Source of the DNA: Enterobacteriaceae bacterium
Lineage (GTDB): Bacteria; Pseudomonadota; Gammaproteobacteria; Enterobacterales; Enterobacteriaceae
Assembly: GCA_902363335.1 (NCBI GenBank)
Contig: CABIZV010000002.1
Location: 372,001-436,000 of the forward strand
DNA: 64,000 nt
Reading direction: 5' to 3'
Shown here: positions 44,782-54,386 of the stretch, piece by piece
Position numbering within the stretch: the stretch's first letter is position 1
Layout: every line of letters starts with the position of its first letter
Program-made: the position numbers and the translations under genes
Notes under the pieces: generated by a model
Told to the model about the DNA's origin: nothing
Databases searched by the model: none
Seen by the model: only the letters and a program-made list of their open reading frames with translations

Positions 44782-44863
44782 GCGGAATCTGTCCTGTTGC
44801 TAAACGATTAACTTCCATCAGCGAAAGTTTCACAGAGAATGCACCCGAATTAATGCGTCTCAT
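44774..44863 (-). CDS. uof: Uof, upstream leader ORF coupled to fur
   Basis: 29 codons from the ATG at 44861-44863: MRRINSGAFSVKLSLMEVNR..., ending at a TGA inside the fur start (44774-44776). The position, length and overlap match the uof ORF of E. coli fur, which controls fur by coupled translation and is the site where RyhB acts. The peptide itself has no known role. Its start has only a distant AGGGG, so the first codon is not certain. Confidence 0.75.
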   Translation of the reverse strand: MRRINSGAFSVKLSLMEVNRLATGQIPHD

Positions 44864-45074
44864 TATAGAATGCCCCTGGCAAAATGAAAACAGCAAGACT
44901 CGGGTCAGCTAAGCTTTCAAAAACGAGGCTTCATCGACAAATCAGGCGATGGAACTACGCTAAATCAGAAGATATTGTACAGGTATGTGGCAAAAAGTTA
45001 AAAAAATGTAGCTATTAATTTGATTGCTTTTACCTATTAATGAGGCGCGATTATATTATCGCGCCTCATCTGCA

Positions 45075-45605
45075 TCAGGCGTTTTTGATTTCATCCAGGT
45101 GCAGTTCTTCTGCCACCTGCTTAACCCACTTCTCAACGCGCTCAGCGGTCAGTTCTGGCTGGCGATCTTCATCAATGGCCAGGCCCACAAAGTGATCGTC
45201 ATCGGCAAGGCCTTTAGACGCTTCGAAGTGGTAACCCGCGGTAGGCCAATGGCCGACGATGGTCGCACCGCGTGGTTCGATAATATCGCGGATGGTGCCA
45301 AGCGCATCACAGAAGTATTCTGCATAGTCTTCCTGGTCGCCACAGCCGAACAGCGCAACCAGTTTACCATTGAAATCAACTTCTTCCAGCGTCGGGAAGA
45401 AATCATCCCAGTCACACTGTGCTTCACCGTAGTACCAGGTTGGGATACCCAGCAGCAGAATATCGAAGGCCGCGAGGTCTTCTTTGCTGCTCTTGGCAAT
45501 GTCGTGTACTTCAGCGACATCTTTGCCAAGCTGTTTTTGAATCATTTTTGCGATATTTTCGGTATTACCGGTATCGCTACCGAAGAAGATGCCAACGATT
45601 GCCAT
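45075..45605 (-). CDS. fldA: Flavodoxin I FldA
   Basis: 176 residues (same as E. coli). The FMN phosphate loop is GIFFGSDTGNTENIAKM, the 60s loop is GIPTWYYGEAQCDWDDF, and the 90s loop is FGCGDQEDYAEYFCDALG. It is a low-potential electron carrier for BioB, IspG/H, MetH and NrdG activation. The ATG is preceded by AGAGG. It lies upstream of uof-fur on the same strand (211 bp gap). Confidence 0.97.
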   Translation of the reverse strand: MAIVGIFFGSDTGNTENIAKMIQKQLGKDVAEVHDIAKSSKEDLAAFDILLLGIPTWYYGEAQCDWDDFFPTLEEVDFNGKLVALFGCGDQEDYAEYFCDALGTIRDIIEPRGATIVGHWPTAGYHFEASKGLADDDHFVGLAIDEDRQPELTAERVEKWVKQVAEELHLDEIKNA

Positions 45606-45755
45606 GAGTAAAATAACCTCTTGAAACTTAATGAGATGGTGGTGGCTTATTGCCCACAGATAAGGGCAATCATAGCAGAACAGAGAAGGGTGCGGAAACA
45701 GCAATCGTGCCGTACTGCACACTCTGCTACATGAAAGTGTGTTTTGGGGGGATTT

Positions 45756-46049
45756 TCAGACTTTCCCCTGTCCGTGCAGCAGCGCAAGCTGACTCATCAA
45801 CATTTCTTCGATAAGTTCGCTGCGGCTCATATCACGGGCAGTCGCCAGTTCGTTGAGCGCATCAACGGCCTCGACGTTCAGCTTTAGCTCAACGCGCTTC
45901 AGCCCGCGAACCTTGTCGCGTTTTAACTGATTGCGCTTGTTGATGCGGAGCTGTTCGTCACGCGAAAGCGGATTGGTTTTGGGTCTTCCCGGCCGACGCT
46001 CATTTGCGAACAAATCTAGTGTCGTACGGTCCGTTTGTTCTTTTGCCAT
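45756..46049 (-). CDS. ybfE: LexA-regulated protein YbfE (CopB/RepA-like)
   Basis: 97 residues (same as E. coli). It is basic and helical: RRPGRPKTNPLSRDEQLRIN, then a ribbon-helix-helix-like C-terminal part (KRVELKLNVEAVDALNELA, MSRSELIEEML). It is SOS-induced in E. coli; I could not see a convincing LexA box here. The start MAKEQTD is chosen over an ATG 22 codons up. It lies between fldA and ybfF on the same strand. Confidence 0.92.
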   Translation of the reverse strand: MAKEQTDRTTLDLFANERRPGRPKTNPLSRDEQLRINKRNQLKRDKVRGLKRVELKLNVEAVDALNELATARDMSRSELIEEMLMSQLALLHGQGKV

Positions 46050-46179
46050 GGTTCTGAGTGACTTCGGGGAAAACAAGCTACCGGGCAGCGCCCGATGCAG
46101 ACAGCGCGCAATCATACATCAGTGGAACCCGCACGCCAACGACCGCGGCTATTCTGGCGCGCGGTCGTTGCATTTTTAA

Positions 46180-46944
46180 TCACTCTGCGAGGTAGCGACG
46201 AATTGCACGCAGTACCGCGTCAGGTTTTTCGGCGTGAACCCAATGCCCGGCACCGGCAATTACGTGCGCTTTGGCCTGCGGGAATTGCGCCAGTAAGTCG
46301 TCGCGATAGGCTTCGGTGACGTACGGCGAATTGCCGCCGGGAATAAACAGAGCAGGCTTGTCCCACGCGGGAATGGTTTCCCAGCCGACGATATTGGCGT
46401 ATTGCTCCCACAGCACCGGGACGTTAAAGCGCCACGCGCCGTCGACAAACGATTTCAGCAGGAACTGAATCACGCCTTCTTCATTTAAGAACTCACGCAT
46501 CACCGTGGCGGCCTGCTGGCGCGTGGCCACACCCGCATTGGTGACAGCATTAATCGCCGCAAAAATTTCGTCATGGCGGCGAACGTGATAATTCACCGGA
46601 GCAATATCAATCGCCACCAGATGGTCAATACGATCCGGGGCCAGCGCCGTTAGCGCCATGACGGCTTTACCGCCCATCGAATGGCCGATAACCGTTGCTT
46701 TCTCAATATTGTTTGCATCAAGGGTATCCACAAGATCCTGCGCCATCGCGGGATAGTTCATCTCGGCAGAACGCGGCGATAATCCGTGGTTACGCATATC
46801 GACCTGGAGAATATCGTGGTCAGAAACCAGATCGCGGGCGAGGATCCCCAGATTGTCCAGGCTGCCAAACAGGCCGTGAACGAGAACGATGGGGGAATTA
46901 TTGTGCAGGTTTTGTGCAGATTGCGCTCGGACATTCAATTTCAT
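46180..46944 (-). CDS. ybfF: Esterase YbfF (alpha/beta hydrolase)
   Basis: 254 residues. The catalytic Ser lies in the nucleophile elbow VIGHSMGGKAVM. The oxyanion motif is VLVHGLFGSLDNLG and the His is in AGAGHWVHAEKP. It hydrolyses short-chain acyl-CoA and esters in vitro; its physiological substrate is unknown. It is divergent from seqA. Confidence 0.94.
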   Translation of the reverse strand: MKLNVRAQSAQNLHNNSPIVLVHGLFGSLDNLGILARDLVSDHDILQVDMRNHGLSPRSAEMNYPAMAQDLVDTLDANNIEKATVIGHSMGGKAVMALTALAPDRIDHLVAIDIAPVNYHVRRHDEIFAAINAVTNAGVATRQQAATVMREFLNEEGVIQFLLKSFVDGAWRFNVPVLWEQYANIVGWETIPAWDKPALFIPGGNSPYVTEAYRDDLLAQFPQAKAHVIAGAGHWVHAEKPDAVLRAIRRYLAE

Positions 46945-47126
46945 AGCAAAGTTCTTTTTTTCGCGTTGTCGGGTTAGGGTATCATGTTGGACATTCTAAC
47001 GCTCAGGGGCAAGTCGGGAACTCATCCTAATTTTGCCGTCTTCCTGGTTTGGCGCTACCCGCTGTTGGGTTTTGACTTTATAATCCCAATGAATTGTATT
47101 CAGAAAAATTATCGCACCGGATTAAG

Positions 47127-47693
47127 ATGAAAACGATCGAAGTTGATGACGAGCTCTATCGCTATATTGCGGCTCACACTCTGCACATTGGCGAGAGCGC
47201 GTCCGACATTTTACGGCGTATGTTGAAATTCTCCGCCGCTTCACAGCCCGCAGCGATTGCTGCGCCGGTCGTCAAGGCAGAACAATCGGCGCCTGCGCCA
47301 GTGGCTGCTCCCGTTGCTGAAGTTAAAACGGTAAAAACGGCGAAAGACAAAGTCCGCGCCATGCGCGAACTGCTGCTCTCCGATGAATATGCCGAGCAGA
47401 AAAAAGCGGTTAACCGTTTTATGCTGATTTTAACCACGCTGTATTCGCTGGATAACAAGGCTTTCGCTGAAGCCACCGAATCGCTCCATGGGCGTACCCG
47501 CGTCTATTTTGCTGCCGATGAGCAAACGCTTATCAAAAACGGCAACCAGACCAAACCGAAACAGGTGCCTGATACGCCATACTGGGTCATTACCAACACC
47601 AATACAGGCCGTAAATGCAGCATGGTCGAACACATCATGCAGTCAATGCAGTTCCCCGTGGAATTGATTGAAAAGGTTTGCGGTACTATCTAA
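47127..47693 (+). CDS. seqA: Replication initiation sequestration protein SeqA
   Basis: 188 residues (E. coli 181). The N-terminal oligomerisation domain (MKTIEVDDELYRYIAAHTLH) is followed by an Ala/Pro/Val-rich linker. The linker is somewhat longer than usual (about residues 45-80, QPAAIAAPVVKAEQSAPAPV). The C-terminal domain binds hemimethylated GATC pairs. SeqA delays re-initiation at oriC. The start is the ATG at 47127; an upstream in-frame ATG adds 11 residues without family support. Confidence 0.96.
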   Translation: MKTIEVDDELYRYIAAHTLHIGESASDILRRMLKFSAASQPAAIAAPVVKAEQSAPAPVAAPVAEVKTVKTAKDKVRAMRELLLSDEYAEQKKAVNRFMLILTTLYSLDNKAFAEATESLHGRTRVYFAADEQTLIKNGNQTKPKQVPDTPYWVITNTNTGRKCSMVEHIMQSMQFPVELIEKVCGTI

Positions 47694-47726
47694 ATACTTT
47701 AACCCTTGCATAAGAAGGACCAGGCA

Positions 47727-49367
47727 ATGGCAAACCATACCCGTGCGGGTCAACCCGCACAGCAAAGTGATTTGATCAACGTCGCCCAATTGACGGCTCA
47801 GTACTACGTATTGCAGCCCGAAGTGGGTAACGCGGAACACGCGGTGAAGTTCGGGACTTCCGGTCACCGTGGCAGCGCAGGTCGTCACAGCTTCAACGAA
47901 AAGCATATTTTGGCCATTGCTCAGGCGATTGCTGAAGAGCGCGCGAAAAATGGAATTACGGGCCCATGCTATGTCGGAAAAGATACTCACGCGCTCTCTG
48001 AGCCTGCGTTTATCTCCGTCCTTGAAGTGTTGGCAGCAAATGGTGTCGATGTCATTGTGCAGGAAAATAACGGCTTTACGCCAACGCCTGCGGTTTCCAA
48101 CGCTATCCTGGTTCACAACAAAAAGGGTGGCAAGCTGGCCGATGGGATTGTGATCACCCCATCCCACAACCCGCCGGAAGATGGCGGTATCAAATACAAC
48201 CCGCCAAACGGCGGCCCGGCTGATACCAACGTCACCAAAGTGGTTGAAGACCGTGCGAATGCACTGTTAGCCGCTGACCTTAACGGCGTGAAGCGTCTGT
48301 CTTATGCAGAAGCTCTGGCTTCAGGCCATGTGCAGGAAGTCGATCTGGTTCAACCATTTATTGAAGGGCTGGCGGATATCGTCGATATGGCGGCTATCCA
48401 GAAAGCGGGCCTGACGCTGGGCGTCGACCCGCTGGGCGGCTCCGGTATTGAATACTGGAAACGTATTGCCAAGCACTACAACCTGAATCTGACCATCGTC
48501 AACGACCACGTCGACCAGACCTTCCGCTTTATGCACCTTGATAAAGACGGCGCAATCCGTATGGACTGTTCCTCCGAGTGTGCGATGGCCGGTCTGCTGG
48601 CACTGCGTGACAAATTCGATTTAGCGTTTGCCAACGACCCGGATTACGACCGTCACGGTATCGTCACTCCGGCTGGACTGATGAACCCTAACCATTATCT
48701 GGCTGTGGCAATCAACTATTTGTTCCAGCATCGTCCACAATGGGGCAAAGACGTGGCGGTCGGTAAGACGCTGGTCTCTTCTGCCATGATTGACCGTGTG
48801 GTTAATGATTTGGGTCGTAAGCTGGTGGAAGTCCCGGTGGGCTTCAAATGGTTTGTTGACGGTCTGTTCGACGGCAGCTTCGGTTTCGGCGGTGAAGAGA
48901 GCGCGGGGGCATCGTTCCTGCGTTTCGATGGCACGCCGTGGTCTACCGATAAAGACGGCATCATTATGTGTTTGCTGGCGGCAGAAATTACCGCGGTCAC
49001 CGGTAAGAACCCGCAGGAGCACTACAACGAGCTGGCGGAACGCTTTGGCGCGCCGAGCTATAACCGTTTGCAGGCGAGCGCAACCTCTGCCCAGAAAGCG
49101 GCGCTGTCTAAACTGTCTCCAGAAATGGTGAGCGCCAGCACGCTGGCAGGCGATCCTATCACCGCGCGTTTGACGGCGGCACCCGGTAACGGCGCGTCTA
49201 TTGGCGGGCTGAAAGTGATGACCGACAACGGCTGGTTCGCAGCGCGTCCATCCGGTACGGAAGATGCCTACAAAATCTACTGTGAAAGTTTCCTCGGCGC
49301 TGAGCATCGTCAGCAGATTGAGAAAGAAGCAGTAGAGATTGTCAGCGAAGTGTTGAAAAACGCCTAA
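47727..49367 (+). CDS. pgm: Phosphoglucomutase Pgm
   Basis: 546 residues (same as E. coli). The active serine is in ITPSHNPPEDGG, the metal loop is NDPDYDRHG, and the sugar loop is GGEESAGAS. The N-terminus carries FGTSGHRG. It interconverts glucose-1-P and glucose-6-P for glycogen and UDP-glucose metabolism. It lies 33 bp after seqA, with a ribosome site AAGAAGGA, and is probably co-transcribed with it. Confidence 0.97.
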   Translation: MANHTRAGQPAQQSDLINVAQLTAQYYVLQPEVGNAEHAVKFGTSGHRGSAGRHSFNEKHILAIAQAIAEERAKNGITGPCYVGKDTHALSEPAFISVLEVLAANGVDVIVQENNGFTPTPAVSNAILVHNKKGGKLADGIVITPSHNPPEDGGIKYNPPNGGPADTNVTKVVEDRANALLAADLNGVKRLSYAEALASGHVQEVDLVQPFIEGLADIVDMAAIQKAGLTLGVDPLGGSGIEYWKRIAKHYNLNLTIVNDHVDQTFRFMHLDKDGAIRMDCSSECAMAGLLALRDKFDLAFANDPDYDRHGIVTPAGLMNPNHYLAVAINYLFQHRPQWGKDVAVGKTLVSSAMIDRVVNDLGRKLVEVPVGFKWFVDGLFDGSFGFGGEESAGASFLRFDGTPWSTDKDGIIMCLLAAEITAVTGKNPQEHYNELAERFGAPSYNRLQASATSAQKAALSKLSPEMVSASTLAGDPITARLTAAPGNGASIGGLKVMTDNGWFAARPSGTEDAYKIYCESFLGAEHRQQIEKEAVEIVSEVLKNA

Positions 49368-49382
49368 GCGTTTAGTGCAGGT

Positions 49383-49488
49383 TGCCGGATGGCGGCTACG
49401 CCTTATCCGGCCTACACCTATCGGTTGCCCGACCAAGCGTAGCGCCGCCGGGAATTCCCCGGAGTCGGCGTACCGCCTCGTCCGGGCA
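49383..49488. repeat. Three REP elements after pgm
   Basis: A classical REP (49383-49415, gccggatggcggctacgcct core) is followed by two GC-rich units of the other class (49424-49452 and 49457-49486). This matches the mixture seen at 14632. Confidence 0.85.
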
Positions 49489-49518
49489 GCTCGACTATCT
49501 GGACTTTAACACCCGTTT

Positions 49519-49547
49519 AAAAGGGAGCCAATCGGCTCCCTTTTTTA
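49519..49547 (+). terminator. Intrinsic terminator of pgm
   Basis: The stem aagggagcc / ggctccctt (49521-49529, 49534-49542) with a 4-base loop is followed by T residues. The A-rich left flank may let it also serve potE on the other strand. Confidence 0.92.
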
Positions 49548-49572
49548 ATGGATAAACCCCGAGGATGGTGAA

Positions 49573-50889
49573 TTAACCGTGTTTGTTTTTCAATTCGAAA
49601 CGCGGTGATACCAGACCGTATAGCGTCCAACCGAGGAAGGTTACGATGGAACCATACAGCATGGCTTCTTCGCCAGAGGAGAACAGGGCGTAGAAGCTGT
49701 ACATCGCACCGATAAAGGCCACGATATTAGCCATCCGCGCTTTACCCGCCGGCACATTCGCCATCCGTTGGATAATGACCAGCGCGGCCATCGACAGGAT
49801 GTATGGAATGATGTTGGTGACAACCGCCAGGTTAACCAGCACGTTGAACTGGTTATTCAGCGATGGGCTTATGGTCATCAGCGACAGCCCGGACTGAATC
49901 ACCACAATCACCAGCATCCCTTTCACCGGCGCATCGGCCTTGCTCACCTTAGAGAACACTTTCGGGAAGTAGCCCTCGTCCGCAGAGGATTTGAACACCT
50001 GAGCGATAGTGAACTGCCAGCCAAGCAGTGAACCACAGCAAGACATGATCATCAGCGCCATAATCACTTTACCCACTTCAGGCGTGAACATTTGCGCGAA
50101 GGCCAGTCCGAACGGTGCGGTAGAGTTTGCCAGATCCATATTCGGGACGATCCCGGCAATCACGTTAGTGGAGACGATATAGATCACCGCCGCCCCTAAC
50201 GTCCCGCCCAGTACCGCAATAGGCACGTTACGTTCTGGATTTTCCACCACTTCAGCGTTCGCACAGGCGGATTCCAGACCGAGGAAGGCCCACAGCGTCA
50301 TGGCAATTGATGAGCCCACGGCGCTGAAGAACGGCACGTGATGCGGGTTCCAGGATTCGACGTACATCGTTGGGCTAAACCAGAACCAACCGATAACGCA
50401 CAGACCGACCACCGGAATGATAACCCCCCATACCGTGATGCTACTTATCTGCCCGGTAATGCGTGCGCCACCGAAGTTGGCAACCGTACAAATCCACAGC
50501 ACGCCGATGGTGGCGAGGCCGATTTGCACCGGGCTCAGCGTGGCACCGAATAACTCGGTGCCGTAACCCACAGCTGAAATGGCGATTGCCACGTTGGCTA
50601 TCAGCAGGGAAACGCCGTAGGTATAGTTGGCCATAAAGTTGCCGGACTTACCAAAAGCATACTCGGCATAGCCGCCCATCCCGCCGGATTTCTTGCTGAA
50701 CATCCCACACTTGGCGAAAGCCCAGGCCAGCGCCATCGAACCGACGGCGGTGACAAGCCAGGAGATAATGGAAATGGTGCCGACTTCAGCAAGTTTGGTG
50801 GGCAGCATGATAATACCGGAGCCCATCATATTCACCATTGTCAGGATGGTGAGCTGAATAACACCCATTTTATTGTTGGCTTTGCTCAT
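49573..50889 (-). CDS. potE: Putrescine:ornithine antiporter PotE
   Basis: 438 residues with 12 membrane segments, of the APC superfamily (basic amino acid/polyamine antiporters). The first helix contains TMVNMMGSGIIMLPTKLAEV, the substrate-binding glycine motif. It exchanges putrescine for ornithine under acid stress. The start overlaps the speF stop (ATGA), and its ribosome site is in the last speF codons, so the two are coupled. Confidence 0.96.
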   Translation of the reverse strand: MSKANNKMGVIQLTILTMVNMMGSGIIMLPTKLAEVGTISIISWLVTAVGSMALAWAFAKCGMFSKKSGGMGGYAEYAFGKSGNFMANYTYGVSLLIANVAIAISAVGYGTELFGATLSPVQIGLATIGVLWICTVANFGGARITGQISSITVWGVIIPVVGLCVIGWFWFSPTMYVESWNPHHVPFFSAVGSSIAMTLWAFLGLESACANAEVVENPERNVPIAVLGGTLGAAVIYIVSTNVIAGIVPNMDLANSTAPFGLAFAQMFTPEVGKVIMALMIMSCCGSLLGWQFTIAQVFKSSADEGYFPKVFSKVSKADAPVKGMLVIVVIQSGLSLMTISPSLNNQFNVLVNLAVVTNIIPYILSMAALVIIQRMANVPAGKARMANIVAFIGAMYSFYALFSSGEEAMLYGSIVTFLGWTLYGLVSPRFELKNKHG

Positions 50890-53081
50890 AATTTCTCCCC
50901 TTTCAGCAGCGCAGGTTGCGGCAACTGAGACTGGATCACATAGCACCACACCTGTTTGCGACCATCATTCTCCTGGATATAAACCCCCTGCAGCTCTGGC
51001 GCGAAGCCCGGCAGCAGGTTGATCCCTTCTTCCAGCGCGGTGAAGTAACGCAGGACTGAATCCCCCCAGATTTCACCCGGAACAACGCACAGCACGCCAG
51101 GAGGATAAGGCAGGGCACCTTCCGCGGCGATACGACCTTCTGCCAGCGCCAGTGGAACCAGCTCAACCTCTCCGCGCAGGTAGGCGTAGTTGGCTTCCTG
51201 TGGATTCATGCTGACGCGTGGGAAGTGCGACTTGCGGAACATCTCTTTTTGCAGCTGTTTAACGTTGTGACGGGCATACAGGTTATGCATCTCCTGACAC
51301 AGCTGACGCAGGGTGTAATCGGCATAGCGCTCTTTATACTGGCCGTATAGCGAAGGCAGAACCTCTTTTAACGGCGCATCGGCTTCCAGCAGCGCCTCAA
51401 AGCGCACCAGCAGCACCACCAGTTGTTGCAGTTTGGCCATGTCCTCAGCCGGGGTCAGCAGGAATAAAATGGAGTTCAAATCGCATTTTTCCGGCACCAC
51501 GCCGTGTTCGCGCAGGAAGTTCGCCAGAATGGTGGCTGGCACCCCAAAGGTGTCGTATTCGCCATTACCGTCAATGCCCGGTGTGGTCAGCAGCAGTTTG
51601 CACGGGTCGACAAAATACTGATGCTCAGCGTAACCTTCAAAGCCATGCCAGCGTTCGCCCGGAACGAAGTGGAAGAAGCGCAGGTCGTTGGCGATTTGTT
51701 TGGTGGGGTAGGATTGCCAGGCTTTACCGTCTACCTGTTCTGGAACAAACGGACGAATATGCTGGCAGTTATCGAGGATCAGCTTACGCGCTTCGATACC
51801 GTTAGAGACGCAGTCCATCCACATGTTGCGGCCCGCTTGCCCTTCATGCATTTTGGCGTTGATATCTAGTGCGGCAAACAGCGGATAGAACGGGCTGGTG
51901 GAAGCGTGCATCATAAAGGCGTTGTTGAGGCGTTTATGCGGAACATAGCGCTGCTGACCTTTGATATGACTATCTTTTTTATGGATTTGCGATGTCTGCG
52001 AGAAACCGGCCTGCTGTTTGTGCACCGACTGAGTCACCAGAATACCCGGGTCATTTTCGTTGAGTTCGAGCAGCAGCGGCGAGCAGTCGGCCATCATCGG
52101 GATAAACTGCTCATAACCTACCCAGGCGGAGTCAAACAGGATGTAGTCGCACAGGTGACCAATCTTATCGACCACCTGACGAGCGTTATAAATCGTGCCG
52201 TCGTAGGTGCCAAGCTGAATCACCGCCAGGCGGAACGGACGTTCGTTGCGCGCGCGATTTGGTGCCACTTCCGCAACTAATTCACGCAGGTAGCTCTCTT
52301 CAAAGCAGTGGGCGTCAATCCCGCCGATAAAGCCGTACGGGTTACGAGCGGTTTCCAGATACACCGGAGTAGCGCCCGCTTGCAGCAGCGCGCCGTGGTG
52401 GTTCGATTTATGGTTGTTACGGTCAAACAGCACCAAATCCCCTGGGGTCAGTAACGCATTCAGCACCACTTTGTTAGAGGAAGAGGTCCCGTTAAGCACG
52501 AAATAGGTTTTGTCGGCGTTAAACACTTTGGCCGCGTGCTGCTGGGCAATGCACGGCGCGCCTTCGTGAATTAACAGATCACCCATCGCCACGTCGGCGT
52601 TGCACAAATCTGAGCGGAATAACGTTTCGCCAAAGTATTCAACGAACTGATTACCGGCAGGGTGGCGGCGGAAGAACTCACCGCCCTGATGCCCTGGGCA
52701 GTCAAAAGCGCTGTTACCCTGCGCGACGTAATCCACCAGCGCGCTAAAGAAAGGCGGACGTAACTGCACTTCATACTTGTGGGCTGCCGCTTCTAGCTGA
52801 CGACCGTAAAAATCGTTGCGGGTTTCGTCATGCTCAAATACCCCTTGAATACGTGAGAGATATTCAGATGGCACAATCTGGTCTTTATTAATAGCAATAA
52901 ACACAGGCAGGTTATAACCCGTTGCATCTATTTCATCGAGTTTACCGCTCTCAATATCTTCAATGGATAACACGGCGGCGGCGACATCAATAAAATTAGT
53001 GTCACAGGTGTTGATAATACTGCGCTGGGTAGTAAAACAGTCAGGACATGTACGGCTGACGGAAATTTTTAATTCAGACAT
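50886..53081 (-). CDS. speF: Inducible ornithine decarboxylase SpeF
   Basis: 731 residues (E. coli 732). The PLP-binding lysine is in VTQSVHKQQAGFSQ. The fold is that of the large group III decarboxylases with an N-terminal wing domain. It converts ornithine to putrescine and CO2, consuming a proton. Translation and transcription are controlled by the leader speFL. It forms an operon with potE. Confidence 0.97.
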   Translation of the reverse strand: MSELKISVSRTCPDCFTTQRSIINTCDTNFIDVAAAVLSIEDIESGKLDEIDATGYNLPVFIAINKDQIVPSEYLSRIQGVFEHDETRNDFYGRQLEAAAHKYEVQLRPPFFSALVDYVAQGNSAFDCPGHQGGEFFRRHPAGNQFVEYFGETLFRSDLCNADVAMGDLLIHEGAPCIAQQHAAKVFNADKTYFVLNGTSSSNKVVLNALLTPGDLVLFDRNNHKSNHHGALLQAGATPVYLETARNPYGFIGGIDAHCFEESYLRELVAEVAPNRARNERPFRLAVIQLGTYDGTIYNARQVVDKIGHLCDYILFDSAWVGYEQFIPMMADCSPLLLELNENDPGILVTQSVHKQQAGFSQTSQIHKKDSHIKGQQRYVPHKRLNNAFMMHASTSPFYPLFAALDINAKMHEGQAGRNMWMDCVSNGIEARKLILDNCQHIRPFVPEQVDGKAWQSYPTKQIANDLRFFHFVPGERWHGFEGYAEHQYFVDPCKLLLTTPGIDGNGEYDTFGVPATILANFLREHGVVPEKCDLNSILFLLTPAEDMAKLQQLVVLLVRFEALLEADAPLKEVLPSLYGQYKERYADYTLRQLCQEMHNLYARHNVKQLQKEMFRKSHFPRVSMNPQEANYAYLRGEVELVPLALAEGRIAAEGALPYPPGVLCVVPGEIWGDSVLRYFTALEEGINLLPGFAPELQGVYIQENDGRKQVWCYVIQSQLPQPALLKGEKL

Positions 53082-53324
53082 TTTTCGACTCTTTATTTTA
53101 GATAATAGCAGTCCATCAATTTCTCAAATGAGAAATTGATATCGCCGGAAAAAAACAATACTGGTCCGCTGATAATAAAATCAGGGCGGTATTTTTTTCA
53201 GGATGTCACAAACCCCAACTGGTCCGGTGGCCAGAAGTTTATAGGTTTGTCATGGCGAGCGCTGGCAGCAGGCGAGAGCCTGTATTAGCAAGGAACAACT
53301 GCGGGGCGCCCGAAGTCGGAAGAC

Positions 53325-53429
53325 TTATCGGGCGTTAAAGAAGTGAAAGTCGAAACTATTACGGTGGGCAAACATCATAATATGTGTTGTCCGCCTTATG
53401 TGGGGCATCATTCGGTTATTATTTTCCAT
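53325..53429 (-). CDS. speFL: SpeFL, ornithine-sensing leader peptide of speF-potE
   Basis: 34 codons from the ATG at 53427-53429, preceded by GGAGG at good spacing. The product starts MENNNRMMPHIRRTTHI and ends SFDFHFFNAR, nearly the known SpeFL of E. coli. In that system ornithine arrests ribosomes near the end of speFL, which prevents Rho termination and exposes speF. The stop is 243 bp before the speF start. After it lies a hairpin region (gcccgataag...cttcgggc, about 53308-53333). Confidence 0.93.
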   Translation of the reverse strand: MENNNRMMPHIRRTTHIMMFAHRNSFDFHFFNAR

Positions 53430-53708
53430 TTCGTATACCTCCAATGAATATCTTAAAGCGGAGTCATTTTATCTCTGAATGGGTTCAAAACTGTGAGGTT
53501 GATCAACAATAGGAGATCATTAATAAAATAATTCGTTATTGGTAGGCTTAACAACAGGATGAAATGCTGTATTGTTGAGATTGTGTTAATAAAGTGTTTT
53601 TAAATCTATTTAAATAAAGATAGTGACACCGGGTTAATAATTTAAGCTTGCAGATAAAGGCGCGGATTAATAAATTGCTGGATATGAAATGATATAGTGA
53701 ATAAATAT
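53430..53708. other. AT-rich gap upstream of speFL and downstream of kdpE
   Basis: About 280 bases, strongly AT-rich, should contain the speF promoter(s) on the minus strand. I see no obvious kdp terminator hairpin and no gene. Confidence 0.55.
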
Positions 53709-54386
53709 TCACAACATAAAACGGTAGCCAATCCCAGTTTCTGTTAATAAATGCTGCGGGCGCGCAGGGTCTATTTCCAGCTTCTGACGCAGGTGTCCCA
53801 TATAAATGCGTAAATAGTGACTATGTTCCACCGCATTTGGCCCCCAGACCTGGCTTAAGAGTTGGCGCTGGGTCAGCACTTTGCCCACGTTATTGAGCAG
53901 CACCGCCAGCAGGCGGAACTCAATCGGGGTGAGATGAATCTCTTCACTGCCGCGGACGATACGGCGAGCCGCGAGGTCAACGGTAATATCCGAGAAGGTC
54001 ACGGTCGGATCATGAGGCTGAGCGCTGGCATGACGACGCAGCGCCACGCGCAGGCGCGCCTGCAATTCGCCGATGCCAAAAGGTTTACTGAGATAGTCGT
54101 CAGCACCGGCATCCAGAGCGGCGATTTTATCGTGCTCATCGCTACGCGCCGACAGCACAATAATTGGCACCGGACTCCATTGACGAATATCGCGAATAAA
54201 CTCAAGACCGTCGCCGTCAGGTAAGCCGAGGTCGAGGATCACCAGGTCCGGTTTACGCGTTGCGGCCTCCAGCAGTCCACGCTGTAAGGTCTCGGCGTCA
54301 TAAACGCGCAGGTCGTCAGCTTCTAGCGCGGTGCGCAGAAAACGGCGAATGGCATGTTCATCTTCAACGATAAGAACGCTGGTCAC
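53709..54386 (-). CDS. kdpE: Response regulator KdpE
   Basis: 225 residues (as in E. coli). The receiver domain has the phospho-Asp in PDLVILDLGLPDGDG (near 52) and Lys in DYLSKPF. The C-terminal OmpR/PhoB winged helix contains HLTPIEFRLLAVLLN. Phosphorylated by KdpD, it activates kdpFABC at low K+. It overlaps the kdpD end by 4 bp. Confidence 0.97.
   Translation of the reverse strand: MTSVLIVEDEHAIRRFLRTALEADDLRVYDAETLQRGLLEAATRKPDLVILDLGLPDGDGLEFIRDIRQWSPVPIIVLSARSDEHDKIAALDAGADDYLSKPFGIGELQARLRVALRRHASAQPHDPTVTFSDITVDLAARRIVRGSEEIHLTPIEFRLLAVLLNNVGKVLTQRQLLSQVWGPNAVEHSHYLRIYMGHLRQKLEIDPARPQHLLTETGIGYRFML

Noticed and set aside
44850..44880. TATAAT-like box directly before uof as a fur promoter
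   Set aside because: It touches the uof start codon and has no -35 element at proper distance.
46050..46179. LexA box upstream of ybfE
   Set aside because: I looked for CTG-N10-CAG and found no convincing match in the gap, although SOS control is known in E. coli.
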